Assembly (NCBI RefSeq): GCF_013131805.1 | Contig: NZ_JABJRC010000001.1 | Location: forward strand, 1,116,001 to 1,180,000 | Reading direction: 5' to 3' | Length of the DNA stretch: 64,000 bases | From: Kribbella sandramycini | GTDB taxonomy: Bacteria > Actinomycetota > Actinomycetes > Propionibacteriales > Kribbellaceae | In this document: piece by piece, positions 7,890 through 16,307 of the stretch | Layout: every line of letters begins with the position of its first letter | How positions within the stretch are numbered: the first letter of the stretch is position 1 | Translations under genes and position numbers: made by a program | The notes under the pieces: model-generated | What the model was told of the DNA's origin: nothing | The model's database searches: none | What the model saw: only the letters and a program-made list of their open reading frames with translations

Positions 7890-10757
7890 CTACTCGGTTT
7901 GGTTGGTGGGGGTCAGGTTGTGGGTGTGGGCGACGGCGACGGCTTCGGTTCGGCTGGCGACGTCGAGCTTTCGCAGGATGCGGGCTACGTGGGTGGCGAT
8001 GGTGTTGGTGGAGACGTAGAGTTCGCGGGCTATTTGGGCGTTGGAGAGGCCTCGGGAGAGGACTTGGAGGACTACTCGTTCGCGGGCGGTGAGGCCGAAG
8101 GGGGGTGGGGTGGGGCGGTCGGTGGGGAGGCCGGCTCGGGTGGAGAGGGTGGTGAGGTGGGTGAGGAGGGGTTGGGCGCGGAGGTCGGTGGCGATGGAGT
8201 GGGCTTCGGTGAGGGCGTCGCGGGCGCTCGGTTTGTTGCCTGCGGCAAGGGCTGCGGTGGCGGCGCCGGTTAGGGTCCAGGCGAGTTCGTAGGGGTCTTG
8301 GAGGTTGCGCCAGGCGGTGGTGGCGGTTTGCCAGGCTGCCTCGGTGTTTGTGGTGGTGGCGTCGAAGGAGGTCAGGGCGGCGGCTACGGTGGGCCAGAGG
8401 GCGGCGGCTGGGGTGAGGGTGTGGCGTAGTTTGGCCAGTTCGGGGCTGGGCTTGGTTGCCGTCTGCTGGTAGTGGGCTCCGGCTAGTAGTAGCCAGGACG
8501 CTTCGTATTGGAGGACTGGGCCGCTGGTCAGGATCCGGTGCACCCCGGTCTGGAGAATCTGGTGTGCGCTGTCGAGGTCGGCGCGTTGGGTTGCCAGTCT
8601 TACTCGGAGGCCGGCGAGGATGGGTTGGAAGGCGGCTGGACGGCGAGCTCCGAACATTTGCTCGGTTTCGGCGATGAGGTGTTCGGCGCGGGCGGATTCG
8701 CCGCGCCGCAGGATGATCTGCGCGATGACGAAGCGTAGGACGGCCGCGTAGCGGGGCGGTGGGGCGTCGGCGAGCGCGTCGTCGACGACGTCCAGTGCTT
8801 CGTCCCAGCGGCCGAGGTAGAACAAGGCGTAGGCGCGGTTCTGGGCGAGGATGCTGCCCCGGGATCTGGCCAGGCCGACCCGTTCGGCCTCCTGCTGTGC
8901 GGCGCGCGTCGCGTCTGCCGCCTCCGCGCGGCGGCCGGCCTGTACCAGCGCCAAGCCGGCCCACTGCGAGGCGGTCAAAGCGACCTGGTGGTCCCCGGCC
9001 CGAGTCGCGAGGACGCGCGCTTGGTCGTAGCGGGCCAGCGCGGCTGTGGTGGCGCCGGCGCGGCTCTCGACCCAGCCGAGCGGTAACAGCGCCGCAGCGC
9101 GGAGTCCGTCGTCATCGACTCGCTCAGCGAGGTCGAGGGCCTCTTCAGCGGCGGTCAGGGCGCCGGAGCGATCGTCGTCGATGCACTGCACGAAGGCCGT
9201 CCAGGACAGGAGCCGGCTTCGTACGTCGTCCGCCGAGCCCGGCGCAACCAGGTCGACTGCCGCGCTGAGCTCCTCGAGACCCGTGTTGTCGATCCGGTTG
9301 CTCAACAGCCCTTTCAGCCCGAGAACCCAGGCCACCAGCTGCGGCTCTGTCGTTGGATCGAGGTCGGCCAGCGCCGCCGTCGCATAGTCGACTCCCAGCA
9401 CCGCCTGACCGGCGGCGTGGGCCGCCTCCACTGCTGCCGTCAGCACCTCGGACCGGGAGACCCCGAGCAGCTCGGCGGCATCGTCGACCTCGGACCAGGC
9501 CGCGAGAATCCGGCCGACCAGGTTCAGCTCCTCGTCGTACGCCGCCTGCCGGCGCGCGGCCCGCGCAGCGCCCCACGCTGCAGGCAACGCCGGCCTCGGC
9601 TCTCCGGCTGCGAACCAGTGCACGGCGAGGACGGCCGACTCCGTCGAGGTGTGGAAGGAGGTTGCCTGTCGCCGGGACACCCGCAGCCGGTCGGCGATCG
9701 CCCGAGCGAAGCGGCCGTGCAGCCGACGCCGCTCCCCCGGCAGCAGGGAGGCGTAGACGGCTTCGCGGATCAGGTCGTGCCGGACGACGTACTGGTCGTC
9801 GCGAAGAGCAACTTGGTTCCGGTCGAGTAGCTCACGCAGCGGCTCGTCGATCGATTCGCCGATCACCTCGGACAGCAGTTCGTCCGTGACGCCCCGACTG
9901 GCCACACAGACCGTCACCAGCAGCTGCTGTGCGGCCGGAGACAGGTCGGCCACCCGATCTAGCAAGAGCGTGCCGAGGTCCGCCGCCGACGTAGTACTGG
10001 CGTCTTGGAGTGCTTCGGCAAACAGCGGGTTTCCGCCGCTGCGGCGATAGATCTCGCTGCTGATCAGTGGATCGGCCGGCTGCTGGTCGATCGCGGCCAG
10101 GAGCGCGCCGATCTCCCGGCGTCCGAGCGGTCCCAGCTCCAGCCGAGTGACCTCCGCACGACGACCGAGCTCCCGGAGCAGCTGGCGCGTCGGATGTCCC
10201 GGCGCCAGTTCGCCGGAGCGGATCGTGCCGACCAGCAGTACGGCGCGATGCGCGAGATTGCGGGCCAGATAGACGAACAGCTCCCGGCTCGAGGCGTCGG
10301 ACCATTGCAGGTCCTCGATGAGCACGACCACCGGCCGGTTCCGCGCCGCCCGGTCGAGGAGTGCGAGCACCTCCTCGTAGAGACGCACCTGGCCACCCGC
10401 CACCTCCCGCAAGGCCAGCTCCGGCCACCACTGCGCGAGCGCGGTCCCGTCGGCGGGTAGTTCAGCCCGGAGCCGGTCGGCTCCCCACTCGCGCAGCAGC
10501 CCGCGCAGGACCGACACGAACGGCACCCACGGCGCTCCGTCGGCGCCGAGCTCGAGGCAACCACCGGTCAGGACGAGCGGATCGCCTGGGAGCTGTTCCG
10601 TCGCCGCAGTCACCAAACGCGACTTGCCGATACCGGCTTCGCCCGAAATGAGCACCGTCGCCGATTCGCCGCTGCGTGACCGCTCGTACGCCGTCCGAAA
10701 CGCCGCGAGCTCGTCCGTCCGCCCCACCAGGACCGGGCTGATGACTGTCGGAGCCAT
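7890..10757 (-). CDS. Large ATP-binding LuxR-family (LAL) regulator
   Basis: 955 residues. N-terminal AAA-type domain with LVGRTDELAAF, Walker A SGEAGIGKSRLV and Walker B VVVLIEDLQWSD; a helical TPR-like middle (PAAWGAARAARRQAAYDEEL, AVLRFVIAQIILRRGESARAEHL); C-terminal LuxR HTH LTARERVVLQVLSRGLSNAQIA...LYVSTNTIATHVARILRKL. Acts as a transcription activator; ligand and targets unknown. ATG 10757 has no ribosome site, so the transcript may be leaderless; upstream in-frame sequence gives no better start. An 18-bp near-palindrome lies 37 bases upstream. The 3' third of the coding strand is extremely C-rich and purine-poor. Confidence 0.85.
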   Translation of the reverse strand: MAPTVISPVLVGRTDELAAFRTAYERSRSGESATVLISGEAGIGKSRLVTAATEQLPGDPLVLTGGCLELGADGAPWVPFVSVLRGLLREWGADRLRAELPADGTALAQWWPELALREVAGGQVRLYEEVLALLDRAARNRPVVVLIEDLQWSDASSRELFVYLARNLAHRAVLLVGTIRSGELAPGHPTRQLLRELGRRAEVTRLELGPLGRREIGALLAAIDQQPADPLISSEIYRRSGGNPLFAEALQDASTTSAADLGTLLLDRVADLSPAAQQLLVTVCVASRGVTDELLSEVIGESIDEPLRELLDRNQVALRDDQYVVRHDLIREAVYASLLPGERRRLHGRFARAIADRLRVSRRQATSFHTSTESAVLAVHWFAAGEPRPALPAAWGAARAARRQAAYDEELNLVGRILAAWSEVDDAAELLGVSRSEVLTAAVEAAHAAGQAVLGVDYATAALADLDPTTEPQLVAWVLGLKGLLSNRIDNTGLEELSAAVDLVAPGSADDVRSRLLSWTAFVQCIDDDRSGALTAAEEALDLAERVDDDGLRAAALLPLGWVESRAGATTAALARYDQARVLATRAGDHQVALTASQWAGLALVQAGRRAEAADATRAAQQEAERVGLARSRGSILAQNRAYALFYLGRWDEALDVVDDALADAPPPRYAAVLRFVIAQIILRRGESARAEHLIAETEQMFGARRPAAFQPILAGLRVRLATQRADLDSAHQILQTGVHRILTSGPVLQYEASWLLLAGAHYQQTATKPSPELAKLRHTLTPAAALWPTVAAALTSFDATTTNTEAAWQTATTAWRNLQDPYELAWTLTGAATAALAAGNKPSARDALTEAHSIATDLRAQPLLTHLTTLSTRAGLPTDRPTPPPFGLTARERVVLQVLSRGLSNAQIARELYVSTNTIATHVARILRKLDVASRTEAVAVAHTHNLTPTNQTE

Positions 10758-10793
10758 GTCGTCATCGTCGCACAGGCCGAGATCGCCGCATTT

Positions 10794-10811
10794 GTCATCA
10801 GATCTGGTGAC
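10794..10811. promoter_or_regulatory. Near-perfect palindrome between LuxR-type gene and DUF998 gene
   Basis: GTCATCAGATCTGGTGAC, 16 of 18 positions palindromic around AGATCT. It sits in the 134-base divergent gap, 37 bases before the regulator start and 81 before the DUF998 start; plausible operator for one or both. Confidence 0.45.
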
Positions 10812-10891
10812 GCCAGGGACGGGTCGCGACGGACAAGGTAGAGCCATGAACAGGCCGCGCAGCCAAACCCGTACCCACCTTGGAGCAACGA

Positions 10892-11542
10892 ATGACCGCT
10901 ACCGCAAGTACTCCGGCCAGTACCGTCGAAAGGACGCCGGACACCCGCAGGTTGCTGGGCGCGCTCGTGCTGTCCAGCCCGCTCTGGGCGGCCGTGTCCC
11001 TGGCCCAGGTCGCGACCCGTGACGGATTCGACCTGACCAGGCACCCGCTGAGCATGCTGGCCACCGGATCGCTGGCCTGGCTGCAGATCACCAACTTCGT
11101 CGTCGCCGGCTTGCTGGCCGTCGTCGGCGCCCGCGGTCTGGCTCGGGTCGTCCCGAGCAAGTGGGTGCCGCGACTCGTCACGACGTACGGCGTCGGCTAC
11201 GTCCTCGCCGGCGTCTTCACACTGGACCCCGGCGGCGGCTTCCCGGTCGACCACCCGGAGACGCCGACCACCCTCAGCTGGCACGCCGGGCTCCATCTGC
11301 TCGCCGGCAGCGTCGCCTTCATCGCACTGATGATCGTGCTGATCAGCTTCGGCCGGTTCTTCCTCCGGCATGGCCGGCGTGGCTGGGCCATCGCGGCTTT
11401 CGCCGGTGCGGCAGCCGTGCTGGTCGGCGACGTGGCCTCGATGGCACAGGTCGCAGCCGGCTCGCTGGTAATGGCCGTCGGCGTCCTCTCCGCCATGCTC
11501 CTGCTCTCCGTGATCACCGCCAAACTCCGTTCCGAAATCTGA
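10892..11542 (+). CDS. DUF998-family membrane protein
   Basis: 216-residue integral membrane protein with six likely helices (LLGALVLSSPLWAAVSLAQ, WLQITNFVVAGLLAVVGA, LVTTYGVGYVLAGVF, LHLLAGSVAFIALMIVLISF, WAIAAFAGAAAVLVGDVASM, SLVMAVGVLSAMLLLSVI). Motifs DLTRHPLSMLATG and FTLDPGGGFP are typical of DUF998. Function unknown. ATG 10892 follows GGAG by six bases; a TTG at 10880 is less likely. Followed after eleven bases by a YCII-type gene, presumably the same operon. Confidence 0.8.
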   Translation: MTATASTPASTVERTPDTRRLLGALVLSSPLWAAVSLAQVATRDGFDLTRHPLSMLATGSLAWLQITNFVVAGLLAVVGARGLARVVPSKWVPRLVTTYGVGYVLAGVFTLDPGGGFPVDHPETPTTLSWHAGLHLLAGSVAFIALMIVLISFGRFFLRHGRRGWAIAAFAGAAAVLVGDVASMAQVAAGSLVMAVGVLSAMLLLSVITAKLRSEI

Positions 11543-11553
11543 GGAGATTCATC

Positions 11554-11892
11554 ATGAAGTTCGCACTCGTCTACCAGTACGACCCGGCCACCGACAGCCC
11601 CACCGAAGCCGAGATCCCCGACTGGCTGAGCATCGACCAGGAGATCAAGGACTCCGGCGGCTACGTCTTCGCCGAGGGCTTCCACGCAACCAGCGCCGGC
11701 CGCACCGTCACCCGCCGCTCCGGCGAACTGGTCGTGCAGGACGGCGTCGCCGCAACCTCCGGCCCGGTCGTCGCCGGTTTCATCGTGGTCGACGTCGACA
11801 GCATCGAAGCCGCCCAGGCCTGGGCCGAGAAAGTCCCGACGGCGAACTATGGCAGCGTCGACATCCGCCCCGTCGTCGAATGGAACGGCTGA
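11554..11892 (+). CDS. YCII-related domain protein
   Basis: 112-residue dimeric alpha/beta barrel protein of the YCII type: MKFALVYQYDP at the start, FAEGFHATSAGRTV, VVAGFIVVDVDSIEAAQAWAEKVP and a C-terminal VDIRPVVEW strand. In actinomycetes such proteins often accompany ECF sigma factors; here it follows a membrane protein gene. GAGGAG lies seven bases before the ATG and overlaps the upstream stop. Confidence 0.85.
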   Translation: MKFALVYQYDPATDSPTEAEIPDWLSIDQEIKDSGGYVFAEGFHATSAGRTVTRRSGELVVQDGVAATSGPVVAGFIVVDVDSIEAAQAWAEKVPTANYGSVDIRPVVEWNG

Positions 11893-11911
11893 CCACCGCC
11901 ACTTCAGGCAA

Positions 11912-11946
11912 GCGGCCGCTCCGCAGGAACAGCTGCGAGCGGCCGC
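11912..11946. terminator. Bidirectional hairpin between convergent genes
   Basis: GCGGCCGCT-C-CGCAG / CTGCG-AGCGGCCGC, 14 pairs with one bulge, no U-tract, between the YCII gene and the secreted nuclease-like gene. Confidence 0.6.
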
Positions 11947-11958
11947 AGTCCTTGTTCG

Positions 11959-12759
11959 TCAGTTGAGCGTCATGTTGGTCCAGAGCTTCTTGTGGTCGGA
12001 GTTGGGGGTGGAGACGACGGACGAAGCGTTCGGGGTGAAGGCGGGGGCTTTCATGAAGACGTAGTCGATCTTGGCGCCGCCGTCGCCGGTGGCGGGGCCG
12101 GAGCGGCTGCAGCAGCCGTTGGCTTCGGTGTGGGCTCCGGTGGCGCCGCCACCGTACGCCGGGCGGTACATGACGTCGAGGGCGTCTTCGGTCGGGGTGA
12201 GGTTGAAGTCGCCGCCGACGAAGGCCGGGTGACCGGCGGCCGCGTAGCCGGCCAGGATGTCCGCCACTTTGTCGACCTGGGCGCCGCGGGTGCCGTCGCC
12301 GTGGAAGTCGATGTGGGTGGAACACGCGATGAACCGCTGCGGGGAAAGCATCGCGCAGACCATCTTGCGCGGCTCGTGACCGTTCGGGTTCGGCAACGAC
12401 CAGACCTTGTGCCAATCGCGGGTACCGCGGGTGACGAGCGCGATGCCGTAGTCCGAACCGTCGTCGCACTTGTGCGCGGTCGGGACATGGACCACCTGGT
12501 AGTCACGCGATGCCAGCTGGTTGCGGATCCGGTTGGCCTGCCCGGCGCAGACCTCCTGCAGGGTCGCGGTCCGCGCGTTGCGGTTGATGATCGAGTCGAC
12601 CACCTCGTCGGCGACGGCGAGCCGGCCGTCGTTGCACTTGTTCCCGCACAGGTTGAAGCTCAGGTTCCCGAACGTGTACGCCGCGGCGGCGGGCGCGGCA
12701 GTCAGGCAGCCGGCGACCGCGACGGCGGTCGCGGCGACAGCGAGCAGGCGACGAATCAT
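11959..12759 (-). CDS. Secreted endonuclease/exonuclease/phosphatase-family protein
   Basis: 266 residues with a signal peptide (MIRRLLAVAATAVAVAG...). VAGC at 15-18 could be a lipobox, and AAPAAAA|YTF a type I site. The mature part has the DNase I/Mg-dependent phosphatase fold: FNLCGNKCN, TLQEVC (Glu69, metal), CSTHIDFHGDG, FVGGDFNLTP, KIDYVFMK and SDHKKLW with the catalytic His near the end. Likely extracellular nuclease or phosphodiesterase; the substrate is open. Downstream of the DUF5722 gene on the same strand but separated by a strong hairpin. Confidence 0.85.
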   Translation of the reverse strand: MIRRLLAVAATAVAVAGCLTAAPAAAAYTFGNLSFNLCGNKCNDGRLAVADEVVDSIINRNARTATLQEVCAGQANRIRNQLASRDYQVVHVPTAHKCDDGSDYGIALVTRGTRDWHKVWSLPNPNGHEPRKMVCAMLSPQRFIACSTHIDFHGDGTRGAQVDKVADILAGYAAAGHPAFVGGDFNLTPTEDALDVMYRPAYGGGATGAHTEANGCCSRSGPATGDGGAKIDYVFMKAPAFTPNASSVVSTPNSDHKKLWTNMTLN

Positions 12760-12846
12760 GACAGATCTCCTCGGGGCGGTTCGGAGTCGATGAATGTCTC
12801 GCCGGCGAGCCTACTGCGAACGAGTGCCTCCGAGGATCAGCTCGGC

Positions 12847-12880
12847 CATCGGCCGACCGCTCGGTGGCGGTCGGCCGATG
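12847..12880 (-). terminator. Terminator-like hairpin after the DUF5722 gene
   Basis: Perfect 14-bp stem CATCGGCCGACCGC / GCGGTCGGCCGATG with a six-base loop, eight bases past the stop of the DUF5722 gene. It lacks a U-tract. Confidence 0.6.
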
Positions 12881-12888
12881 GGGCCGGG

Positions 12889-14454
12889 TCAAGCAGCGTA
12901 GCCCAGGAGCGATTCTCGTTGCTGGCCTTCGCAGTTGGGGTCTCGGCTGATGAAGTGGTCGCCTTTCCAGGGGATGTAGCAGCGGTAGATGGGATCGGTG
13001 CCGGTGGTGCGGGCGTAGCCGACGGGGCCCAGGGGCTGGAGGCCTTCGCAGTCGACGGAGCGGGTGAGGAGGTTGTGGGCGCCTACCTTGCATTCGTAGA
13101 GGGGGATGGTCCCTGGTTCTTGTTTGCGGAACAGGCGCCAGGTTGCCTCGGTGGTGAAGCCGCTGGGCAGGATTCGGGAGGATGCCCAGTGACCGCGGGA
13201 TTGGTGGTTACCGCGGGTGAGGGTGGTGTACGGGAGCTTCTCGAAGCCGCAGCTGAGCTGGGCCGGGTTGAGATCGTTGCGGTTGGCAAGAGCCCAGGTG
13301 GTCCACGCGGGTTTGGCGGTGTGGTCGGGGTTTCGCAGGCCGACGGCCAGCCCCTGGGCGATCTCGTCGGCGTGGTCCTTCATCCGGTGGTAGTTGAAGT
13401 TCACGATGCCGGGGGTGCCGAGGACGTTGCGGAAGATGTTGCAGACTCCGGCGGCCTGCTTGGCCGGTGACGACGGGTTGACCGAGTTGACGCCGCTCTC
13501 GGTCAGCTGAACCTCCTGCGCGGCCGGGTGCCCCGGGAACGTCTTGGCGAGCCAGCCGATCAGCACCCCCAGGTTGCCGTGCGTCACCCACGGGTAGTCG
13601 TCCGGCCCGAAAACGTCGCTGACCAGGGGGTTCGAGTACGGATGGAACGCGATCCGCCAGTCGCGCCCACCGGCCCGCTCCGCGACCGCGGTGATCACGG
13701 TCGTTCCGGCCAGCTTCGCGTTGTTGCCACCCGCGGCCGGGTCCTCCAGTTCGATCCCGAACTGGTGGTCGAGGGAGACGAGTACTTTCGCGGTGGACTG
13801 CTCGGCCTTGATCCGGTCGTACGCGGCGTTGTAGTTCGCGGAGATCTCGTCGAGCCACTTGGTCTTGTCACACGGGACGCCCTGGCCGCAGCCGATGTCG
13901 AACCAGACGTTGGTGTTCACCTCGTTGTGGATCACGAAGTCCGCGATCCGGCCGTGGCCGCGCTGCCCGTCGTACCGCTGGGCGAGCATCCCGGTGAACC
14001 GGCCGTAGTCGGCCGGATCGTTCGGCGTACAGAAGATCGCGAACTTCGGATCGCCGTTGGCCGGCGAGCAGAGCTTGCCCTGCCGGGCCCAGGCCGGCGT
14101 GCCGTAGACGACCGCGGTGATGATCAGGCCGCGGTTCGCATACTCGCGGATCTCGTCGTCGGTCTGCTGGTCGATCTGGTAACAGCGACCGTCGTACTCC
14201 TGCTCGCCGGTCGCGCAGGGCGCGGACTTCACCGCGGGTTCCCACTGGTCCCAAACCACGTTGATCGCGACCCCGCCGGTGTTGTTGCCGGCGATCTCGT
14301 CCCGGTTCGGCCAGAAGTCGGTATGGATCGACTTGATCCGGTAGGCGTCCCGGTCCGGGTACGGGAGCGCCGCCGGCGCGGCGATCGCCGGGTTGGCGGT
14401 CAGGAGAGTGGCGAGGGTGACCAGGAGCACCCCCAAGCGGGTCATGGCTCGCAT
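12889..14454 (-). CDS. Secreted DUF5722 glycoside-hydrolase-like protein with C-terminal CEGQ modules
   Basis: 521 residues; signal peptide through about A26. The catalytic part resembles a clan-A TIM barrel: [26 protein letters not shown] (Glu178, acid/base position), [12 protein letters not shown] and [10 protein letters not shown] (Glu319, nucleophile position). The C-terminal 110 residues contain two Cys-rich lectin-like repeats, [21 protein letters not shown] and [24 protein letters not shown]...LLGYA. The same repeat type ends the giant LamG protein at 26 kb. Substrate unknown. ATG 14454 has AGGAAGG eight bases upstream. Divergent from an RpiR regulator across a 361-base gap carrying a 25-bp palindrome. 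Confidence 0.8.
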   Translation of the reverse strand: MRAMTRLGVLLVTLATLLTANPAIAAPAALPYPDRDAYRIKSIHTDFWPNRDEIAGNNTGGVAINVVWDQWEPAVKSAPCATGEQEYDGRCYQIDQQTDDEIREYANRGLIITAVVYGTPAWARQGKLCSPANGDPKFAIFCTPNDPADYGRFTGMLAQRYDGQRGHGRIADFVIHNEVNTNVWFDIGCGQGVPCDKTKWLDEISANYNAAYDRIKAEQSTAKVLVSLDHQFGIELEDPAAGGNNAKLAGTTVITAVAERAGGRDWRIAFHPYSNPLVSDVFGPDDYPWVTHGNLGVLIGWLAKTFPGHPAAQEVQLTESGVNSVNPSSPAKQAAGVCNIFRNVLGTPGIVNFNYHRMKDHADEIAQGLAVGLRNPDHTAKPAWTTWALANRNDLNPAQLSCGFEKLPYTTLTRGNHQSRGHWASSRILPSGFTTEATWRLFRKQEPGTIPLYECKVGAHNLLTRSVDCEGLQPLGPVGYARTTGTDPIYRCYIPWKGDHFISRDPNCEGQQRESLLGYAA

Positions 14455-14613
14455 CCGTCAGTCCTTCCTGAGGTGTACTGCCAACGTTGCGGCTGGCACG
14501 CGGAGTCTCAGGACAGACCCTGCCGGGACGGACGGCGTCCGTCGATCCTTCTCATCACCGCCAAAGCGTCCGGATCCGGCCAGCTGCGAATCGCTTCCCC
14601 GAGGAAGACCATC

Positions 14614-14638
14614 CGGTCTGTGAATCATTCACAGACCG
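14614..14638. promoter_or_regulatory. 25-bp perfect palindrome (operator candidate)
   Basis: Arms CGGTCTGTGAAT and ATTCACAGACCG around a single C at 14626. Every arm position matches. It is AT-richer at the centre than its surroundings and lies 160 bases upstream of the DUF5722 start and 178 before the RpiR start. Confidence 0.65.
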
Positions 14639-14787
14639 ACGGGTCGGTGCGGCTGATGCCGGCTCGTGCGCACGGCCGGGAGCGGACATCCGAGCTCCCT
14701 CCAGAGAGCCGAACAGGAGTCGGCGATCCGTTCGGCCCAATCCGCGGCGGTTATACTCCTACGCCTTTCCAGCGAGTCATTGACACG

Positions 14788-14806
14788 TTTCAGTGACCGT
14801 CTGAAA
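14788..14806. promoter_or_regulatory. Inverted repeat just upstream of the RpiR-type start
   Basis: TTTCAG-TGACCGT-CTGAAA, ending nine bases before the ATG; position suits autoregulation by repression. Confidence 0.45.
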
Positions 14807-14815
14807 ATCGGTCCC

Positions 14816-15682
14816 ATGCCCGAAACCCTGCAGGCCCGGATCCATGCTCTGCTGCCGGCGCTGAGCACCACTCAGGCGCGGATCGCCGACGAGGTGCTCC
14901 GGAATCCGGCCGCGGTTTCCGCCTCGACCATCGGCGAACTCGCCGCGCGCTGCGGCACCTCCCTGCCCAGCGTGACCCGGTTCTGCATCGCCCTCGGCCT
15001 CGGCGGGTACGCCGAACTCCGGCTCGCCCTGGCCGCGGAGAACGCCCGGGACGCCGCCGACTCCGAGCCCGGCGCCGGTGTCGAGATCGGCCCCGACACC
15101 GGGATCGAGGAGGTCCTGCGGGTCCTGGTGAGCACCGATATCCAGGCGATCACGGAGACCGCGGCGGGTCTCGATCTCGAGGCCCTGGGCCAGGTCGTCC
15201 AGGCGGTCTCGGACGCGCGCCGGATCGACCTGTACGCGGTGTCGGGCTCGGCCTCGGTCGCCGAGGATCTCGGGCTCCGGCTGCATCGCATCGGCCGCGC
15301 CGCGTCGACCTGGAGCGACGTCCACAACGCGCTCACCAGCGCCGTCCTGCTCGGGCCGGGTGATGTCGCGATCGGGATCTCGCACAGCGGCGAGACCGTC
15401 GAGGTCCTGGAGCCGCTCCGGCTGGCGGCGTCCCAGGGCGCGAAGACCGTCGCCGTCACCAACTCCCCGCGGTCTCCCCTGGCCCGCGCCGCCGAGGTCG
15501 TCCTGCTCACCGCGGCCCGGGACCTCCCGCCCCGAACCGGCGGGATGGCCTGCCGGCACGCCCAGCTGATCATCCTGGAAGCGCTGTACCTAGGGGTCGC
15601 CCAGCGCGACCGCACGCTCGCCGAGCATTTCGTCACCCTGACCGCCGACGCGATCACCACCCACCGCGAGCCGACCTACTAG
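14816..15682 (+). CDS. MurR/RpiR-family transcriptional regulator with SIS domain
   Basis: 288 residues. N-terminal RpiR HTH (IADEVLRNPAAVSASTIGELAARCGTSLPSVTRFCIALGLGGYAELRLAL) followed by a SIS phosphosugar-binding domain (IDLYAVSGSASVAEDLGLRLHRIG, DVAIGISHSGETVEVLEPLRLA, AKTVAVTNSPRSPLA). Expected to sense a phosphorylated sugar or amino sugar and control a nearby sugar gene, most simply the divergent DUF5722 glycosidase. ATG 14816 is the first in-frame Met that gives the standard N-terminus. Its stop lies only three bases from that of the convergent XRE gene, with no terminator between. Confidence 0.92.
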   Translation: MPETLQARIHALLPALSTTQARIADEVLRNPAAVSASTIGELAARCGTSLPSVTRFCIALGLGGYAELRLALAAENARDAADSEPGAGVEIGPDTGIEEVLRVLVSTDIQAITETAAGLDLEALGQVVQAVSDARRIDLYAVSGSASVAEDLGLRLHRIGRAASTWSDVHNALTSAVLLGPGDVAIGISHSGETVEVLEPLRLAASQGAKTVAVTNSPRSPLARAAEVVLLTAARDLPPRTGGMACRHAQLIILEALYLGVAQRDRTLAEHFVTLTADAITTHREPTY

Positions 15683-15685
15683 CTC

Positions 15686-16180
15686 TCACCTGCTGACGGC
15701 GAAGAAGTCGTCCGGGGTCGGGCAGAGACTGTCGAGGCGCCAGGGGCAGCGGCAGGCGCTGGCCGCGATCGTTTGGAGTTCCTCGGCGATCACCTGGGCC
15801 AGGCGGACCTTGTCGATGCCGTAGACGCCCGAGGTCGTGATCAGCTGGGCGGCGTCGAGGGCGGCAATGACGGCGTCCAGGACGTCGTCCGGACCGGCTG
15901 TCGCGGCTGGTGGTCGCGCCGGGGGCTTCGCCTGCGGTTCGAGCTGGAGCACGGTCGCCAGGGCTTCCAGTGAGGACTGCCGCGGGGCGGTGATGCGGTC
16001 GCCTTCGAGATTGCGGATCGTTCGGATGCTGACTCCGGACCTGCGGGCCAGTTCCGCCTGGGTGAAGCCGCCGTCGGTCCGCGCGCGCCGGATCACGGCG
16101 CCGACGGTCTTCCGGGTGGACAGGTACACGACCTTGTCGTTCCGGTTACGTCCCGCGTGGATCCACCAGGTGTCCGACAC
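15686..16180 (-). CDS. XRE-family helix-turn-helix protein
   Basis: 164 residues. Residues about 20-75 form a Cro/CI-type HTH: VGAVIRRARTDGGFTQAELARRSGVSIRTIRNLE, with GDRITAPRQSSLEALATVL. The C-terminal half is helical and unassigned, ending with a Cys-containing stretch (ASACRCPWRLDSLC). Start is GTG 16180, with GAAGGAGG upstream; the longer open frame to 16405 has no ribosome site and crosses the divergent promoter. Divergent from the HTH-STAND-WD40 gene, so it probably regulates that gene through the GTTGTTCAG repeat between them. Confidence 0.85.
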   Translation of the reverse strand: MSDTWWIHAGRNRNDKVVYLSTRKTVGAVIRRARTDGGFTQAELARRSGVSIRTIRNLEGDRITAPRQSSLEALATVLQLEPQAKPPARPPAATAGPDDVLDAVIAALDAAQLITTSGVYGIDKVRLAQVIAEELQTIAASACRCPWRLDSLCPTPDDFFAVSR

Positions 16181-16245
16181 CAGGCCCCCTCCTTCGTGCC
16201 TGCGGCTGCACCCCGCAGTCGCGTGTACTTGTCTACCGCGCCCGG

Positions 16246-16279
16246 GTTGTTCAGTTTCCCGTGGTGAACTCTGAACAAC
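16246..16279. promoter_or_regulatory. Inverted repeat GTTGTTCAG / CTGAACAAC in divergent XRE-STAND promoter
   Basis: Nine-base arms at 16246-16254 and 16271-16279. A third partial copy, GTGAACAAC, is at 16285-16293, close to the ribosome site of the large gene. Suitable for binding by the XRE protein or by the HTH of the STAND protein itself. Confidence 0.5.
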
Positions 16280-16307
16280 TGACTGTGAACAACGGGGGGT
16301 GGTTGCG

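Larger units (their letters stand above)
14455..14815. other. 361-base divergent intergenic region, DUF5722 gene / RpiR gene
   Basis: No convincing gene. It holds the 25-bp palindrome at 14614-14638 and a TTTCAG/CTGAAA repeat next to the RpiR start; the rest looks like promoter sequence for the two divergent genes. Open frames crossing it are high-GC noise. Confidence 0.6.
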
